A stretch of 64,000 bases of DNA, taken from NCBI GenBank assembly GCA_020205615.1, contig CM035152.1:155171669-155235668 (forward strand). The letters run 5' to 3'. The notes beneath the pieces are model-generated. The model did no database searches. It was not told the origin of the DNA and saw nothing but the letters and a program-made list of their open reading frames with translations. This document shows, one piece after another, positions 47,793 through 60,945 of the stretch (position 1 is the stretch's first letter; every line of letters begins with the position of its first letter). Both the position numbers and the translations under genes were made by a program. The DNA is from Panax quinquefolius (taxonomy: Eukaryota > Streptophyta > Magnoliopsida > Apiales > Araliaceae).

Positions 47793-48700
47793 ATGTTTAA
47801 CTCCAAAGATAAAAGGTCTTTTGAAGAGCAATCTTCCACAACTTTTGACATGACATTTATGTTAGAAGCCATGAATAAGGAGTGGAATCGAAAGTGGGAG
47901 ATGATGAATGAATGACTTGATCAGATCAGTGAGACCCAAGGGGGATCATCCAAGAAACCTCACAGAGCACAACAAAATGGGAGAACACAACAACGGGAAA
48001 CTAAAACGGAGGAAAATTACTTTGAGGGGGATCGTGAATATGGTTTCCTACATCAAAGGCCAAGAGGTCCTAAAGGGAGGGAAGGTCAAAATAGGGCAAA
48101 TGATAACGTGAATAGCATTAAGATGAAAATCCCAGCTTTGAGGAGTGATCTGAAGGCCTACTTAGAATGGGAAAAGAAGATAGAATGGGTATTTGACTGT
48201 CACAATTATTCAGATCTCAAGAAATTCAGGTTAGCCATTATCAAATTTTCAGATTATGCAGTCACTTGGTGGGATCAGTTGATTACTAGCAGGAGGAGAT
48301 GAGGGGAACATCCAATTGAGACTTGGGCGGAGATGAAGACAATGATGAAAAAGAGATTCGTACCGAGTCACTACCATCGGGATTTATTTTGGAGTTTGCA
48401 AAATCTAAACAGGGAAGTCGAAGTGTGGATGAATACTTCAAGGAGATGGAGATGTTGATGGCTAGCGCTAATATGGATGAGCATGGTGAGGAAACAATGG
48501 CACGATTTTCAGTAGGGCTAAATTAGGATATAGCAGACTTAGTAGAACGACAATATTATATGGAATTGGGGGATATGGTACACATGGCTATGAAGATTGA
48601 GAAATAGCTTAAGAGGAGAGGTGGCCAATGTTCCAATACTACCACGGGGTCGTCATGGAAATCTAATGCTACAAAATGGTAGGAGAAGTCAGCGGTAACT
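47793..48700 (+). pseudogene. element F gag
   Basis: ATG at 47793 begins MFNSKDKRSFEEQSSTTFDM. The same frame, with one TGA near 47913, reaches KIPALRSDLKAYLEWEKKIE, then DCHNYSDLKKFRLAIIKFSD and YAVTWWDQL (48108-48302), a typical plant gypsy capsid core. After a TGA at 48300 it continues GEHPIETWAEMKTMMKKRFV. A frameshift near 48410 leads into SRSVDEYFKEMEMLMASANM (48323-48526). Gag packages element RNA. Two stops and one shift make it non-functional. Confidence 0.88.
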
Positions 48701-48759
48701 AAGCCGAAAGTGGAGTTTAAACTGGATATGACTAATCGTGGAAAGTAAGGTAAAATTGA

Positions 48760-49480
48760 ACCTTCTTCTTCTTTTAGCCGCAATCGAGATATTTTTTTCT
48801 TTAAATATCAAGGCAGAAGACATATTTCTAATCAATGTCCAAATCAAAGAACTATGTTGTTACTTGACAATGAAGAGGTGGAAACTAAGGGGGAAGAAAG
48901 TGACACTGACTCTATGCCACCACTAGAGGAGGTAGATGAAAGGGAGCTAGCTATGCATGGTGAGATGTTGGTTACAAGGAGAACACTTAGAGCAAAAGTG
49001 AAAGAAGAAAGTTTGGAGCAACGAGAGAATTTGTTCCATACTAGGTGTCTTATGCAAGGGAAAATTTATTGCATGGTAATTGATGGTGGGAGTTGCACCA
49101 ACGTGGCTAGTACAACCATGGTGGAGAAATTGGGATTGTCAATAACCAAACATCCTCAACCGTATAGATTGTTATGGCTTAATGACAGTGGAGATGTGAG
49201 AGTGACAAAGAAGGTGTTTATACTGTTCACCATTTAAAGAAATGTAGATGAGGTGTTATGTGATGTGGTTCCGATACAAGCCGACCATTTACTACATCTT
49301 AGACCGTGTCAATTTGATAGGCGTGTAAAGCATGATGGCTTCACCAATGAATACTCTTTTTTAGTACTCTTTTGTGCACAATAAAAAGAAAGTCACATTA
49401 TGTCCTTTATCACCACAACAAGTACATGAGGATCAAATTTATTTATAAAAAGACTATGATCAAAAAAAGAAAATGAGGAA
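48760..49480 (+). pseudogene. element F zinc knuckle and protease
   Basis: Near 48790-48850 the frame reads FKYQGRRHISNQCPNQ, a CCHC knuckle that lost its first Cys residues. Protease at 48854-49237: MQGKIYCMVIDGGSCTNVAS with D-G-G-S at the active site, then VEKLGL and LNDSGDVRVTKKV. Further on, LRPCQFDRRVKHDGF (49300-49340) corresponds to the LGRPWxFDRRxxHDG motif. The frame is broken near 49237. Confidence 0.85.
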
Positions 49481-49891
49481 AAGAAAAAGAAAGGAGAAGA
49501 AAAGAAAACAAATATATTTGTAAAAAAAAGTTATGTGAGGCGAGCTTTGGTTTCTAAATAGCCTATGATTTTTCTACGGTATAAAGAAGCACTTTTGAAT
49601 ACTAACGCTAATGATGTGTTGCCTAACGTTGTTTCTTCTCTTCTACAGGATTTCAAAGATGTAGTTCCTGAAGAACTTCCCCAAGGACTATCGCCTATTC
49701 GGGGAATTGAACATCAAATTGATTATATTCCCGGTGCGACAATTATAAATCATCCGGCTTATCGGAGTAATCTCGAGGAGACGAAAGAGTTACAAAGACA
49801 AGTTAACGAGTTGTTGGGAAAAGAGTTCATTAGAGAAAGTATGAGTCTATGTACAGTTCCGGTGATTCTAGTGCGGAGAAAAGATGGGAAG
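49481..49891 (+). pseudogene. element F RT, N-terminal part up to insertion of E
   Basis: After a Lys/Glu-rich linker (49440-49540), 49565-49891 reads LLQDFKDVVPEELPQGLSPI, then RGIEHQIDYIPGA, ELLGKEFIRESMS and VILVRRKDGK, the standard gypsy lead-in and RT start. The coding is cut exactly after the Lys codon by element E. The reading resumes with [11 protein letters not shown] at 59856. Confidence 0.88.
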
Positions 49892-52486
49892 TGTGACGCC
49901 CCCAAAATAGGTATACATCACCCATTCTGAGTTGTCAATACATGGTACAGAAACAACTACAACTTTATTATTACAACAGTAAAACTGTGAGTTTGAATAC
50001 AAATATTATCTTCTAGACAATATCTATACTCAAATAAATCCTCATCACATTTATTGATACATTATTTTACAAAAATGGTGAGGACTACTAAACAACTCTT
50101 TCTAGAACCTTCATTCCATACCCACACTGCACTCGCTATATTCTCGCCTCCCGAGAAGAAAAATGGAACAAAAGGAAAAGGGTGAGCTCAACTAGCCCAA
50201 GAAGAATATTATGACTAAGATAATATACAACAAATTATCGTTAGTCTTCAACAGAAAAAAAATCTAATAGAATACAATAGACAACAAATTTTAAATCAAT
50301 ATTCGCAATGAAAATAATAATTCATTAGAAGAGTTAAGTAGAGAATGCAAACTACTATCTTCTATGTATGAATTTAAAAGTTCACCGCTCATCTTTTATC
50401 CTGTAACATCAATCAATATACATCCGAATCAAATATTCATCTTTGCACTACAGCCAAAGATATTCATCATTAATCATGTTCATCTAAACACTGCTCATCT
50501 TTTTGCACTACTGGGCCAAAGATATTCTTCGAAATTCATTCATCTTTGCACTTTCTACAGGGCCAAAGATATTCAATAATATCATCATTTAAGGTCAAGA
50601 TGATGAAAAATATTTTTAAAGAAACGAATCCAAAGAAACAAAATGACAAGGATTAAGGATTAAGGATTAGTACTTGGTTTTATCTACGTCCAAAATACCT
50701 CAAAATAATCATAGTGGTGTAAAATTTAAGAATGATCAAAACATGGATACAATCAAAGCTAGTATCCGAATAGATATTTTGAACGAAAAGGAAAATTTTC
50801 ATTTTTCGATGAATAGTCTCAGTATTCGTAAATAGTGTCGATATACGTGAATAGTCTTGATATCGTGAATAAGAACTCCAGAGCACCAAAAGTTCCAAAT
50901 TTGATAAAACTTCAGATCAATATTTCAAAGATAATGATATTGAAGAAATAATATCATTACTGAAAAAAAAATATCCCTTACCTCGAAAGATCGATTTTAA
51001 TTGAAACACCTGATATAAAGGCTATGACTTGAACTTGCACCGTATAGCAATACTCAAATTATACTCAAAATACTCATAAGAATACGCTCGATAATATAGA
51101 GAGAAAACTTCAGCTTAGTGTGATTTTCAATTCTAACCTAAGCACCTTATTTATAGAAATTGCTTAGAACACCAAAGCGAAAAATTTAATATAATATTAA
51201 TATATAAAATTTTTCTACGCACATTCTTATAAACTGAAATCAGCTCATTTCAACAACCAACCAAGCCCACCAAACATATCAAAACGTTTTTCTAATTTAA
51301 ATTATTTTAAACTTCCAAAAATCAATTATTTGAGCTTGTAACTTCAATAATTCATAATAAATAGCCCTTTTATCAGAAAATTGAATCTCGCGTGTTTTTA
51401 TAGGAAATTCAATTCTCTACAACTTTGCAGAAGAAAGTTTTACCAAATTCCAATCGAATTTGGCCAAAAATCCACAAACAGAAGCGATTTTATAGGTTAT
51501 AATCAAATTTCGGTCGATAAATGGGGTCCACCAACATGTTTAACATGTTTTAAACATTTATTGCAACAAAATACTCTTCCTCCTCGTATACTCATAAATC
51601 CCACATTCGTTGTAAAAATATCACCATTATTATATTATTAAAATAATATATTTAAATGAATTATTTTATCGTAAAAAATAAAATATTAATTTTCAACAAT
51701 TGTCATTTTAAAAAAATTCTCCATCTATATCCACATAAAATCAATATTTTTCTCATCATATGAATCAATAATTAATTATTCACAAATAATATTACGAATC
51801 ACAATATTGACAACCAGGCAGCCTCCTGAGGAGCAGGGGCTTTCCAATAAGAATTTCTCCTTCTTCAAGCGCTTGATTAGGTGACCAAACCTCTCCTTGA
51901 GCGTAACTTTCTAGACATTGCCAATAATGTTATCTAATAATATTATTCAGATAATATAAATTATTGCTTCGATAATAAAAAAATCTTGTGTAATGACAAT
52001 TATTGAAACAATGACAATATAAAATATCAACGCAAAGAATTATTAAATCAATAAAATATTGAGCAATAATTATCAGTAACCATTATTGAGTAAAGGCCTT
52101 CTTACGTAAGAATCAATAATTGGTGCAATACCGGTATCTTCTTGTGTTTTAACCAATTTAGTATTTTAACAATGATTAATCAGTAACAACTACGCCAAGT
52201 TATTTTTAAACAACTTATATTTGTGGCGTTTTCTTCATCCAATCGCTTTCAGTTATGGGGCTCACACATGGTCATACTGCTGTAATACGAATATTCCCGA
52301 TAGTACGAATATTCCACGACCAAACGAATATTCTCGACAACAATGAATATTTTATAACCACTTGCTTATTTTGAAATATTTGCGTATTTTACCCTAACTA
52401 TCCACATTAATCAAATCAACCCTTACTATTTCAAAATAATAAATAGAGAAAATTAAATTTCATTAATAAGAAGTTATGGTCTTACA
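49892..52486 (-). repeat. LTR of element E (3' LTR in coding sense)
   Basis: Begins TGTGACGCCCCC and ends GGTCTTACA. The block right of its TATA box (51148-51156) resembles element C (CAACTTTGCAGAAGAAAG, GGGGTCCACC). It has only three CATCTTTGCACT modules (50440-50580). Confidence 0.92.
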
Positions 52487-52498
52487 ACCTCCCTCCTT
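52487..52498 (-). promoter_or_regulatory. polypurine tract of element E
   Basis: Minus strand AAGGAGGGAGGT directly before the LTR. Confidence 0.82.
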
Positions 52499-52539
52499 AT
52501 GAAATTTCGTCCTCGAAATTGACGTCACGTACTGGTGTT

Positions 52540-53960
52540 TTGAAAAGGTGAGGATACCTCGCTTTCATTTCCGCTTTCCAATTCCCGTGTCATTTCCTCT
52601 ATAGCATGATTCCTCCACGAACTTTAACTTGTGGTATGACCTTTCTTGCGTAGGGACATGCTCCTTCCTATCCAAGATCTTAACAGTACCTCCTCATACG
52701 TTAAGTCTTCTACTATTTCGTTCCTTGGCTTCTAACTCTATAACGTGGTTCGGGTCTTTCACATATTTACGAAATCTACGATATGTGAAACACATTATGA
52801 ACACGAGACATACTCGAGGTAACGCAAGTCTATAGGCTACATTTCCTACTCGGTCAAGAATTTGAAATGGACCAATAAATCGTGGATTGAGCTTTCCTCT
52901 CTTCCCAAATCTTGTAACTCCCTTCCATGGAGCAACTCGCAACAATACACGATCCTCTACACTAAATTCCACGCCCTTTCGATGAAGATCCGCATAACTC
53001 TTTTGTCGATCTTGTGCCGCTTTGTATACGTTGTCAAATCATTTGGATCTTTTCGGTGTCATCATCGTACTAACTTCGGGTCCCAACAATGTTGCTTCAC
53101 CCACCTCATCCCAACATATTGGAGAACGACATTTTCGTCCATATAATGCTTCAATGGAGCCACACCTATACTTGCTCGATAACTGCTTGTTGTAGGAGAA
53201 TTCCACCAATGGTAAATACTTATCCCAACTACCCTTGAAGTCTAGGACACGAGTCTTAATAGATCTTCAAGAGTTTGAATAGTCCTCTCTGATTGTCCGT
53301 CTGCTTTGGGGATGGTATGCCAACTAAATCGCAAATCCGCGCCCCATAGCTTTTTGCAAGCTAACCCAAAATCTTGAAGTGAATCTTGGGTCACGATCCA
53401 AAACTATGGATACTTGGCATGCCATGCAACCTCACAATCTCATTCACGCATGTACTAAAGCAAGACGTTCAAGGAATAAGTCTCCGTGTCGGCAAGAAAT
53501 GAGCGGACTTGGTTAATCTATCAACAATAACCCAAATAGCATTGATGCCTTGAGAAACCGTAGGAAGACCCGTAATTGAAATCCATGGTAATGTGTTCCC
53601 ACTTCCATTTCGAATCTCAAGTGGTTGTAACGGACCCTTAGGTACAAGATGCTCCGCCTTTACACGTTGACAAGTTAAACACATTGAGATAAACTTTGCA
53701 ATCTCTCTCTTCATATTGTTCCACCAAAATGTATGTCAAGATCACGATACATTTTAGTACTTCGAGATGGATTGCAAATGGTGTATTGTGCCTCCATCAT
53801 AATCTTGTACTTCAAATCGTAGTCGTTAGGAACACAAAGTCTAGAGTGGACTCAAGTATTCCTTCTTCATCAATTCTCGCTTAGGAATAGCTCCTTCTTG
53901 TACTTTCTTCTTCATACGCGCATCGGCTCAAGATTCGGTGGCTTGAGCAACCTTAACTTT
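52540..53960 (-). pseudogene. element E integrase, frameshifted
   Basis: Zinc end and core start at 53469-53714: CLTCQRVKAEHLVPKGPLQP, IWVIVDRLTKSAHFLP. Core 53230-53420 has the [21 protein letters not shown] and PQ-D-QSERTIQTLED region in pieces. C-terminal domain 52694-52972: [35 protein letters not shown], then a frame change after LALP. Family layout complete. Confidence 0.87.
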
Positions 53961-55330
53961 TTCTATTAAAGTTGGCTCTATCGTATACTTGACATCATCG
54001 CACTTTTCGTTCCGCATATGATCTTCTACTCAACGCGTCGATACCACGTTCGTTTTCCGAGATGGTATTGAATAGTGTGGTCGTAGTCTTTCAATAGCTC
54101 GAGCCAACGTCATTTGCCGCATGTTGAGTTCTTTTTTTGAGTGAAGAAATATTTAAGGCTTTTATGGTCCGAATATATCTCCACTTTCTCCCCATATAGA
54201 TAGTGCCTCCATATCTTTAGCGCGAAAACGATCACCGCTTGACTCTAGATCATGAGTAGGATAATTCCTCTCATACTCTTTTTAAGTTAATCGTGAGGCA
54301 TAGGCTATGACTTTCCCACGTTGCATGAGAACACATCCTAACCCTTTGCACAAGCATCGTCAGAGATAACAAATCCATCCAACCGGATGGTATTGTTAGA
54401 AACAGTCTTAAAATAAGTCTCCTCTTAAGCTCTTGGAAACTCTTCTCGCGTTCTTCGCTCCAAACGAATTTCTCAGATCCTTCGAAAGTTAATGAGTTAA
54501 TGGAGTAGCGATTCGAGAAAACCCTTCCACGAATCTCCGATAATAACCAACTAAGCCCAAAAAGCTACGTACTTGATCGCCACCGACTTCGACCGGTTGC
54601 TCTAACTTTGTATTGCTTCAATCTTCACGGATCAACAGATACTCCATGTTTCGACACCACGTGCCCAAGAAATGCTACTTCCTCGAAGCGAACTCGCATT
54701 TCTTCAATTTGGCATATAGTTTGTTTTCACGAAGCCTTTGGAGTACCAAATTTAAATGGTGCTCGTGATCTTCACGACTTTTGGAATATATGAGGATGTC
54801 ATCAATAAAGACAACAACAAACCGATCCAAATATTCCTTAAATACTCGGTTCATCATATCCATGAAAGTCAGCGGGAGCATTAGTCGGTCCGAAAGACAT
54901 GACTAAGAATTCATAATGCCCATACCAAGTTCTCAAGGCGCTTTGAATATCCTCGGTTCTAATCTTCACCGATGATATCCGAGCGAAGATCGATTTTGAA
55001 AAGAATTGTGCCTTGCAATCGGGTCAAACAAGTCATCAATACGAGGTAGAGGATACCTATTCTTGATGGTGACATGGTTTAATTCCCGATAGTCAATACA
55101 AAGGCACATACTCGCCTTTCTTCTTTCTGAATAAAAGGAGCACCCCAAGGAGATGTACTAGGGCGAATGAAACCGATGTCCAACAATTCTCGTAGTTGAA
55201 CCTTTAACTCCACGAAGTTCAATAGGAGCCATTCGATATGGGGTTTTAGAAATGGGCTTTGTACCGGGTTCAAGATCAATAAAGAATTCAACTTCACGCT
55301 ACGGGTAGATCGGAAGTTCTTCAGAAATAC
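53961..55330 (-). pseudogene. element E reverse transcriptase and RNase H
   Basis: RT 54675-54881 reads [20 protein letters not shown] with the catalytic Asp pair. 54966-55148 reads [20 protein letters not shown] and [10 protein letters not shown], the usual gypsy fingers motif (CxDYRxLNxxTxKNRYPLP). 55079-55297 carries [20 protein letters not shown]. RNase H near 54290-54380 shows [12 protein letters not shown] sequence. Several 1-base shifts between blocks. Confidence 0.88.
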
Positions 55331-55870
55331 GTCGGGAAAGTCAATAACAACAGAATATTATTCAAATTTGACGTGTCTTTATTCAAATCCATAACATGGG
55401 CTAAGAAAGCTTGACATCCGTTTTTCAATAAACGAATAGCTTTATGATTAGATATGACAAAGGATTGATTTTAATGGTTTAGTTGCTTGAATCAGCATAA
55501 CAAAGGGTTGGTTAAGAATATGAAAACTAACAACCTTACGAAAATAATCAATTTTGGCATGATGAGTAGTTAACCAATCAATCCCTAAAATCACATCAAA
55601 AGCAAGTATCTTTAAAGAGATAAGGTCAACGAGTAAGGTAATGGTGCCAACTTGAATCAAACAAGATTTATAAACGGGATGTGATGAAAGTTTCTCCTAA
55701 CGGAGTTTCCACAGATAGGTCAAAGTCTAATTTCTCCTGAGTCAAGTTTAAACGTTGAGCACATGCAGGAGAGATTAATGAATGGGTTGCACCCAGATCA
55801 AGTAAGGTATAAACTTCGCAAGAATTTATAAATAGCTTACCCGTGATCACCTCGTTTGGGTTCCTCGTAT
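55331..55870 (-). pseudogene. element E protease and linker
   Basis: Active-site segment near 55790 reads LLDLGATHSLIS (D-L-G-A where DTGA/DSGA is usual). Followed by CAQRLNLTQEKLDFDLSVET, PLGETFITS, and AFDVILGIDWLTTHHAKIDY at 55500-55610. A frame change lies near 55668. Confidence 0.85.
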
Positions 55871-57052
55871 TTTGACCATCACAACAAACGCTTCTTCCGG
55901 AATCGTTTACTTTTCCTTTTTCGGGACGATCTTTTGAGTCACCGTCCCATTGAACTAGGTTTCGCCTTTGTCTAATCTCGAGCGATATGTCCTTCCTTTC
56001 CACAATTATAGCATACCTTGAATCTGTTGTGGGCGCTTTGGTGATATGTCCTCTTTTTCGCATTTGTAACATATAACCGGTGGTCGTTTCTCCTCCCTTA
56101 GAACCAGTTGTTCTTTGTGCACCGTCGTCTTCACATATGTCGTTGTTAAATCTCCTCTTTTTAAAATCTCCTCCCGACTCGCTTTTTCTATTTTCATGGC
56201 CATGATTACCACCGTAGTGGTTACCATTTTGTCCGTCTGTTTCTTTCTCCGCCGGTTATCATTATTACATTGATCGCTATCTTTGGTACGATCCTGGTTG
56301 TGGTCCTCAGTTGACCGTACTCGTTATCTCGCTTTCTAATAATTGAGCCTGCATTTACAACATCTCGAATAGAGAGAAAATTTATGAGAAATGAGATATT
56401 GACGTATCGCCGGTTTCAAACCTCTAAGAAACATCCGCGTCATCGTTCCTCATTCTCCACCAAATGAGGTGCAAACTGGATAACTCGCAAACTTTGCCTC
56501 GTCTTGAGACACCGTCATGTTGTTACGCTCGGTCTAATAAACTCCACTTCCTTCATATGAAGAACACTTTCGTGAAAGTATTTGTCATTAAATAGTTTCG
56601 AAATGTCTCCCAAAGACATCTTGAGTGCAATTGAATGGATACGCTTCACGAGACTCCACCGATGATCTCGCCTCGCCACTTAACATAAAGGTGGCGAATG
56701 GAACCTTCGTTCTCCGTGCATCCCAAGACATCGAATATCTTGGTAATTTGCTTGACCCATGTTTCGCCATGATCGGATCTGGCTTTCCTTTAAATCGTGG
56801 TCCCAACTCTTTGAATCGCTTGGCTTTGACAACCCGTGAATTGCTATCATTTCCTCCTCAGATTTTGAACACGAGTCTCCTCGCCGATTTTGCATGAACC
56901 GTAAAAAGCTTCTAAACATTCCCTCGTTCATCATCTCGCTTTCGGTGTTGTTGTTCAGGAGGAACATTGCCCGACTGTTGCACGTTCTCCTCGTTGGTGA
57001 GTCTGAGCGTCTCCACGGCCTCATTTCCATTGTTAATATTCTCAATCGACAT
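55871..57052 (-). pseudogene. element E gag, frameshifted
   Basis: Likely ATG at 57050-57052. Capsid parts at 56588-57045 include ESEMMNEGMFRSFLRFMQNR and FATFML. The RGLKP region is near 56410-56460, and the zinc-knuckle zone at 55990-56090 reads VICYKCEKEDISPK. Later frames are mutually shifted. Confidence 0.82.
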
Positions 57053-57221
57053 TCTCAAATCATCATAAAACAAGGGTTAATTAAGAAATCAATATATCAC
57101 ATAATATCCCTATATATCGACCAACTAACAAATAAGCTTAGGTAGGACACACTAGCGAAGGATTTATTCGCTCTCCCTCCTAGTTCTATTCCCCGATCTC
57201 CGCCAGAGATCATATCCCTAA

Positions 57222-57232
57222 GCTCGATACCA
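57222..57232 (-). promoter_or_regulatory. primer binding site of element E
   Basis: Minus strand TGGTATCGAGC two bases from the right LTR. Confidence 0.78.
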
Positions 57233-57234
57233 AC

Positions 57235-59850
57235 CGTGGCGCCCCCAAAATAGGTATACATCACCCATTCCGAGTTGTCAATACATGGTACGAAAACAAC
57301 TACAACTTTATTATTACAACAAGAAATCGTGAGTTTGAATACAAATATTATCTTCTAGACAATATCTATACTCAAATAAATCCTCATCACATTTATTGAT
57401 ACATTATTTTACAAAAATGGTGAGGACTACTAAACAACTCTTTCTAGAACCTTCATTCCATACCCCGACTCATACTCGCTATATTCTCGCCTCCTGAGAA
57501 GAAAAATGGAACAAAAAGGAAAAGGGTGAGCTCAACTAGCCCAGTAAAGAATATTATGACTAAGATAATATACAACAAATTATCGTTAGTCTTCAACAGG
57601 GAAAAATCTAATAGAATACAATAGACAACAAATTTTAAATCAATATTCGCAGCGAAAATAATAATTCATTAGAAGAGTTAAGTAGAGAATGCAAACTACT
57701 ATCTTCTATGTATGAATTTAAAAGTTCACCGCTCTATCTTTTATCCTCAGTAACATCAATCAATATACATCCGAATCAAATATTCATCTTTGCACTCTGA
57801 GGCCAAAGATATTCATCGATTAATCATGTTCATCTAAACACTGCTCATCTTTGCACTACGGGCCAAAGATATTCTTCAAATTCATTCATCTTTGCACTAC
57901 AAAGCCAAAGATATTCAATAATATCATCATTTAAAATCAAGATGATGAAAAATATTTTTAAAGAAACGAATCCAGTGAAACAAAATGACAAGGATTAAGG
58001 ATTAAGGATTCGTACTTGGTTTTATCCACGTCCAAAAATAACTCAAAAATAATCATAGTGGTGTAAAATTTAAGAATGATCAAAACATGGATACAATCAA
58101 AGCTAGTATCCGAATAGATATTTTGAACGAAAAGGAAAATTTTCATTTTTCGATGAATAGTCAGATTCATAAATAAATAGTGTCGTAGATATCGTGAATA
58201 GTCTTGATATCGTGAATAGTAACTCAAACACCAAAAGTTCCAAATTTGATAAAAACTTGAGATCAATATTTCAAAGATAATGATATTGAAGAAATAATAT
58301 CATTACGAAAAAAAAAAATATCCCTTACCTCGAAAGATCAAGATTTAAATTTAAACACCTGATATAAAGGCTATGACTTGAACTTGCAAACCGTATAGCA
58401 ATACTCAAATTATACTCAAAATACTCACAAGAATACGCCGATAATATAGAGAGAAAAACTTCAGCTTTAAATGTGATTTTCAATTCTAACCTAAGCACCT
58501 TATTTATAGGAAATTGCTTAGAACACCAAAGCAGAAAATTTAATATAATATTAATATATAAAATTTTTTCTACGCACATTCTTATAAACTGAAATCAGCT
58601 CATTTCAACAACCAACCAAGCCCACCAAACATATCAAAAACGTTTTTCTAATTTAAATTATTTTAAACTTCCAAAAATCAATTATTTCGGAGCTTCAGAA
58701 CTTCAATAATTCATAATAAATAGCCCTTTTATCAGAAAATTCGAATCTCGCGTGTTTTTATAGGAAATTCAATTCTCTACAACTTTGCAGAAGAAAGTTT
58801 TACCAAATTCCAATCAGAATTTGACCGAAATCCACAAACGGGCGATTTTATAGGCTATAATCAAATTTCAGTCAATAAATGGGGTCCACCAACATGTTTA
58901 ACATGTTTTAAACATTTATTGCAACAAAAATACTCTTCCTCCTCGTATACTCATAAATCCCACATTCGTTGTAAAAATATCACCATTATTATATTATTAA
59001 AATAATATATTTAAATGAATTATTTTATCAGAAAAAAATAAAATATTAATTTTCAACAATTGTCATTTTAAAAAAAAATTCTCCATCTATATCCACATAA
59101 AATCAATATTTTTCTCATCATATGAATCAATAATTAATTATTCACAAATAATATTACAGAATCACAATATTGACAACCGTGCGCGGCTTCAGGAAAGGGG
59201 GGCTTTCCAATAAGAATTTCTCCTTCTTGGTAGCGCAATTAGGTGACCAAACCTCTCCTTAGATGTAACTTTCTAGACATTGCCAATAATGTTATCTAAT
59301 AATATTATTCAGATAATATAAATTATTGCTTCGATAATAAAAAAATACCGTGTAATGACAATTATTGAACAACAATGAATATAAAATATCAACGCAAAGA
59401 ATTATTAAATCAATAAAATATCTTGATAAGAATTATCGTAACCATTATTGAGTAGTGCCTTTTACGTAAGAATCAATAATTGGTGCAATACTGCAAAGCA
59501 CCGTGTTTTAACCACCGAGTATTTTAACAAAGATATTACTTGGTAACAACTACTCAATTATTTTTAAACAACTTATATTTGTCGCTTTCTTCATCCAATC
59601 GCTTTCAGTTATGGGGCCCACACATGGTCGCTACTAGTCAAATCGTAATATTCCCCGATAAATGACGAATATTCCACGACCAAACGAATATTCTCTCGAC
59701 AACAATGAATATTTTATAACCACTTGCTTATTTTTGAAATATTTATGTATTTTACCCCTAACTATCCACATTAATCAAATCAACCCTTACTATTTCAAAA
59801 TAATAAATAGAGAAAATTAAATTTCATTAATAATAAGTTGGGGTCTTACA
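57235..59850 (-). repeat. LTR of element E (5' LTR in coding sense)
   Basis: Partner of 49892-52486. It begins CGTGGCGCCCCC in place of TGTGACGCCCCC, the same change as in C's right LTR, and ends GGTCTTACA before GGAAG. TATA box at 58501-58509 on the minus strand. Confidence 0.92.
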
Positions 59851-60480
59851 GGAAGTGGAAAATGTGTATCGACTGTCTAGCAGTAAATAATATTGCGGTA
59901 AAATATCGATATTCCATTCCTCGTTTAGATGACAAATTAGATGAATTACATGGGTCTTGCATATTTTCAAAAATTGATTTAAAAAGTGGTTATCATCAAA
60001 TTAGAATGCAAGAAGGTGATGAATGGAAAACAACTTTTAAAACTAAATATCGTCTTTATGAGTGGTTAGTATATTACCTTTTGGTTTAAATAATGCACCC
60101 AACACTTTTATGAGATTAATGAACAATGTTTTGTGTCCATTCATTAGAAAATTTGCCGTAGTTTATTTTGATGATATCTTGATTTATAGGAAAAACTTGG
60201 AAGATCAAGCATTACATTTAAAATTTGTTTTAGATGTACTTAAGAAAGAAAAGTTATTTGCTAACATGGAAAAGTGCACGTTTTGTTTGGATAGAATTGT
60301 TTTTCTTGGCTTTGTTGTGAGCTCACAGGGAGTCCAAGTTGATGAAGAGAATATACATTCAATCCGAGATTGGCTGAGTCCTACAAATGTGAGTCAAGTG
60401 GGAATCTTCCATGGACTCGCAAGTTTTTACCGACGCTTTATTCGGAATTTTAATGAGATTACAGCACCATTAATCGAGGT
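59851..60480 (+). pseudogene. element F RT, C-terminal part
   Basis: Resumes the RT interrupted at 49891: [49 protein letters not shown], then a shift near 60070. From 60062: [19 protein letters not shown] and [10 protein letters not shown] with catalytic YFDD at about 60160, then [20 protein letters not shown] and [11 protein letters not shown]. About 85% of the RT domain is readable. Confidence 0.9.
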
Positions 60481-60945
60481 CATCAAGAAAAGTGTGGGCT
60501 TTAAGTGGGTGATGAGCAGGAAAAAGCATTTAATTTGATTAAGGATAAATTGACAAATGCTCATTTACTTATATTGCCTAACTTTACTAAAACTTTTGAG
60601 ATTGAGTGTGATGCTTCAGGTTTCGGGATTGGAGATGTTTTGATGCAAGAAGGAAAACTAGTGGCGTATTTCAGCGAAAAGTTGAGTGGGGCAGCTTTGA
60701 ACTATTTTACTTAAGACAAGGAGATGTACGCTTAGGTTAGAGCTTTGGAGACATGGAAACATTACTTGTGGCCTAATGAGTTTGTGATCCACACCGATCA
60801 TGAATCACTGAAATATTTGAAGGGACAACACAAGTTGAACAAGAGACATGTGTGATGGATGGAGTTGATTGAGACATTCACATATGTCATTCGATATAAG
60901 AAAGGTAAAGAGAATGTTATTGTTGATGCTTTATCTTGAAGGTAT
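60481..60945 (+). pseudogene. element F RNase H
   Basis: 60505-60714 reads [20 protein letters not shown] and [19 protein letters not shown], the conserved CDASxxGxGxVLxQ and YxSxKL motifs. It continues after a stop at 60715 with [24 protein letters not shown] and [14 protein letters not shown]. Stops at 60715, 60733, 60853 and 60938 inactivate it. Confidence 0.88.

Larger units (their letters stand above)
49892..59850 (-). mobile_element. Ty3/gypsy Tekay/Del-type element E, full length, degenerate
   Basis: Two LTRs (49892-52486, 57235-59850), an exact target duplication GGAAG (49887-49891, 59851-59855), a polypurine tract and a primer site. Minus-strand coding in the order gag, PR, RT, RNase H, INT. 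Internal region 4.75 kb. It lies inside F's RT domain. LTR copies are nearly identical outside corrupted motifs, so it is young. Frameshifts in every domain. Confidence 0.95.
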
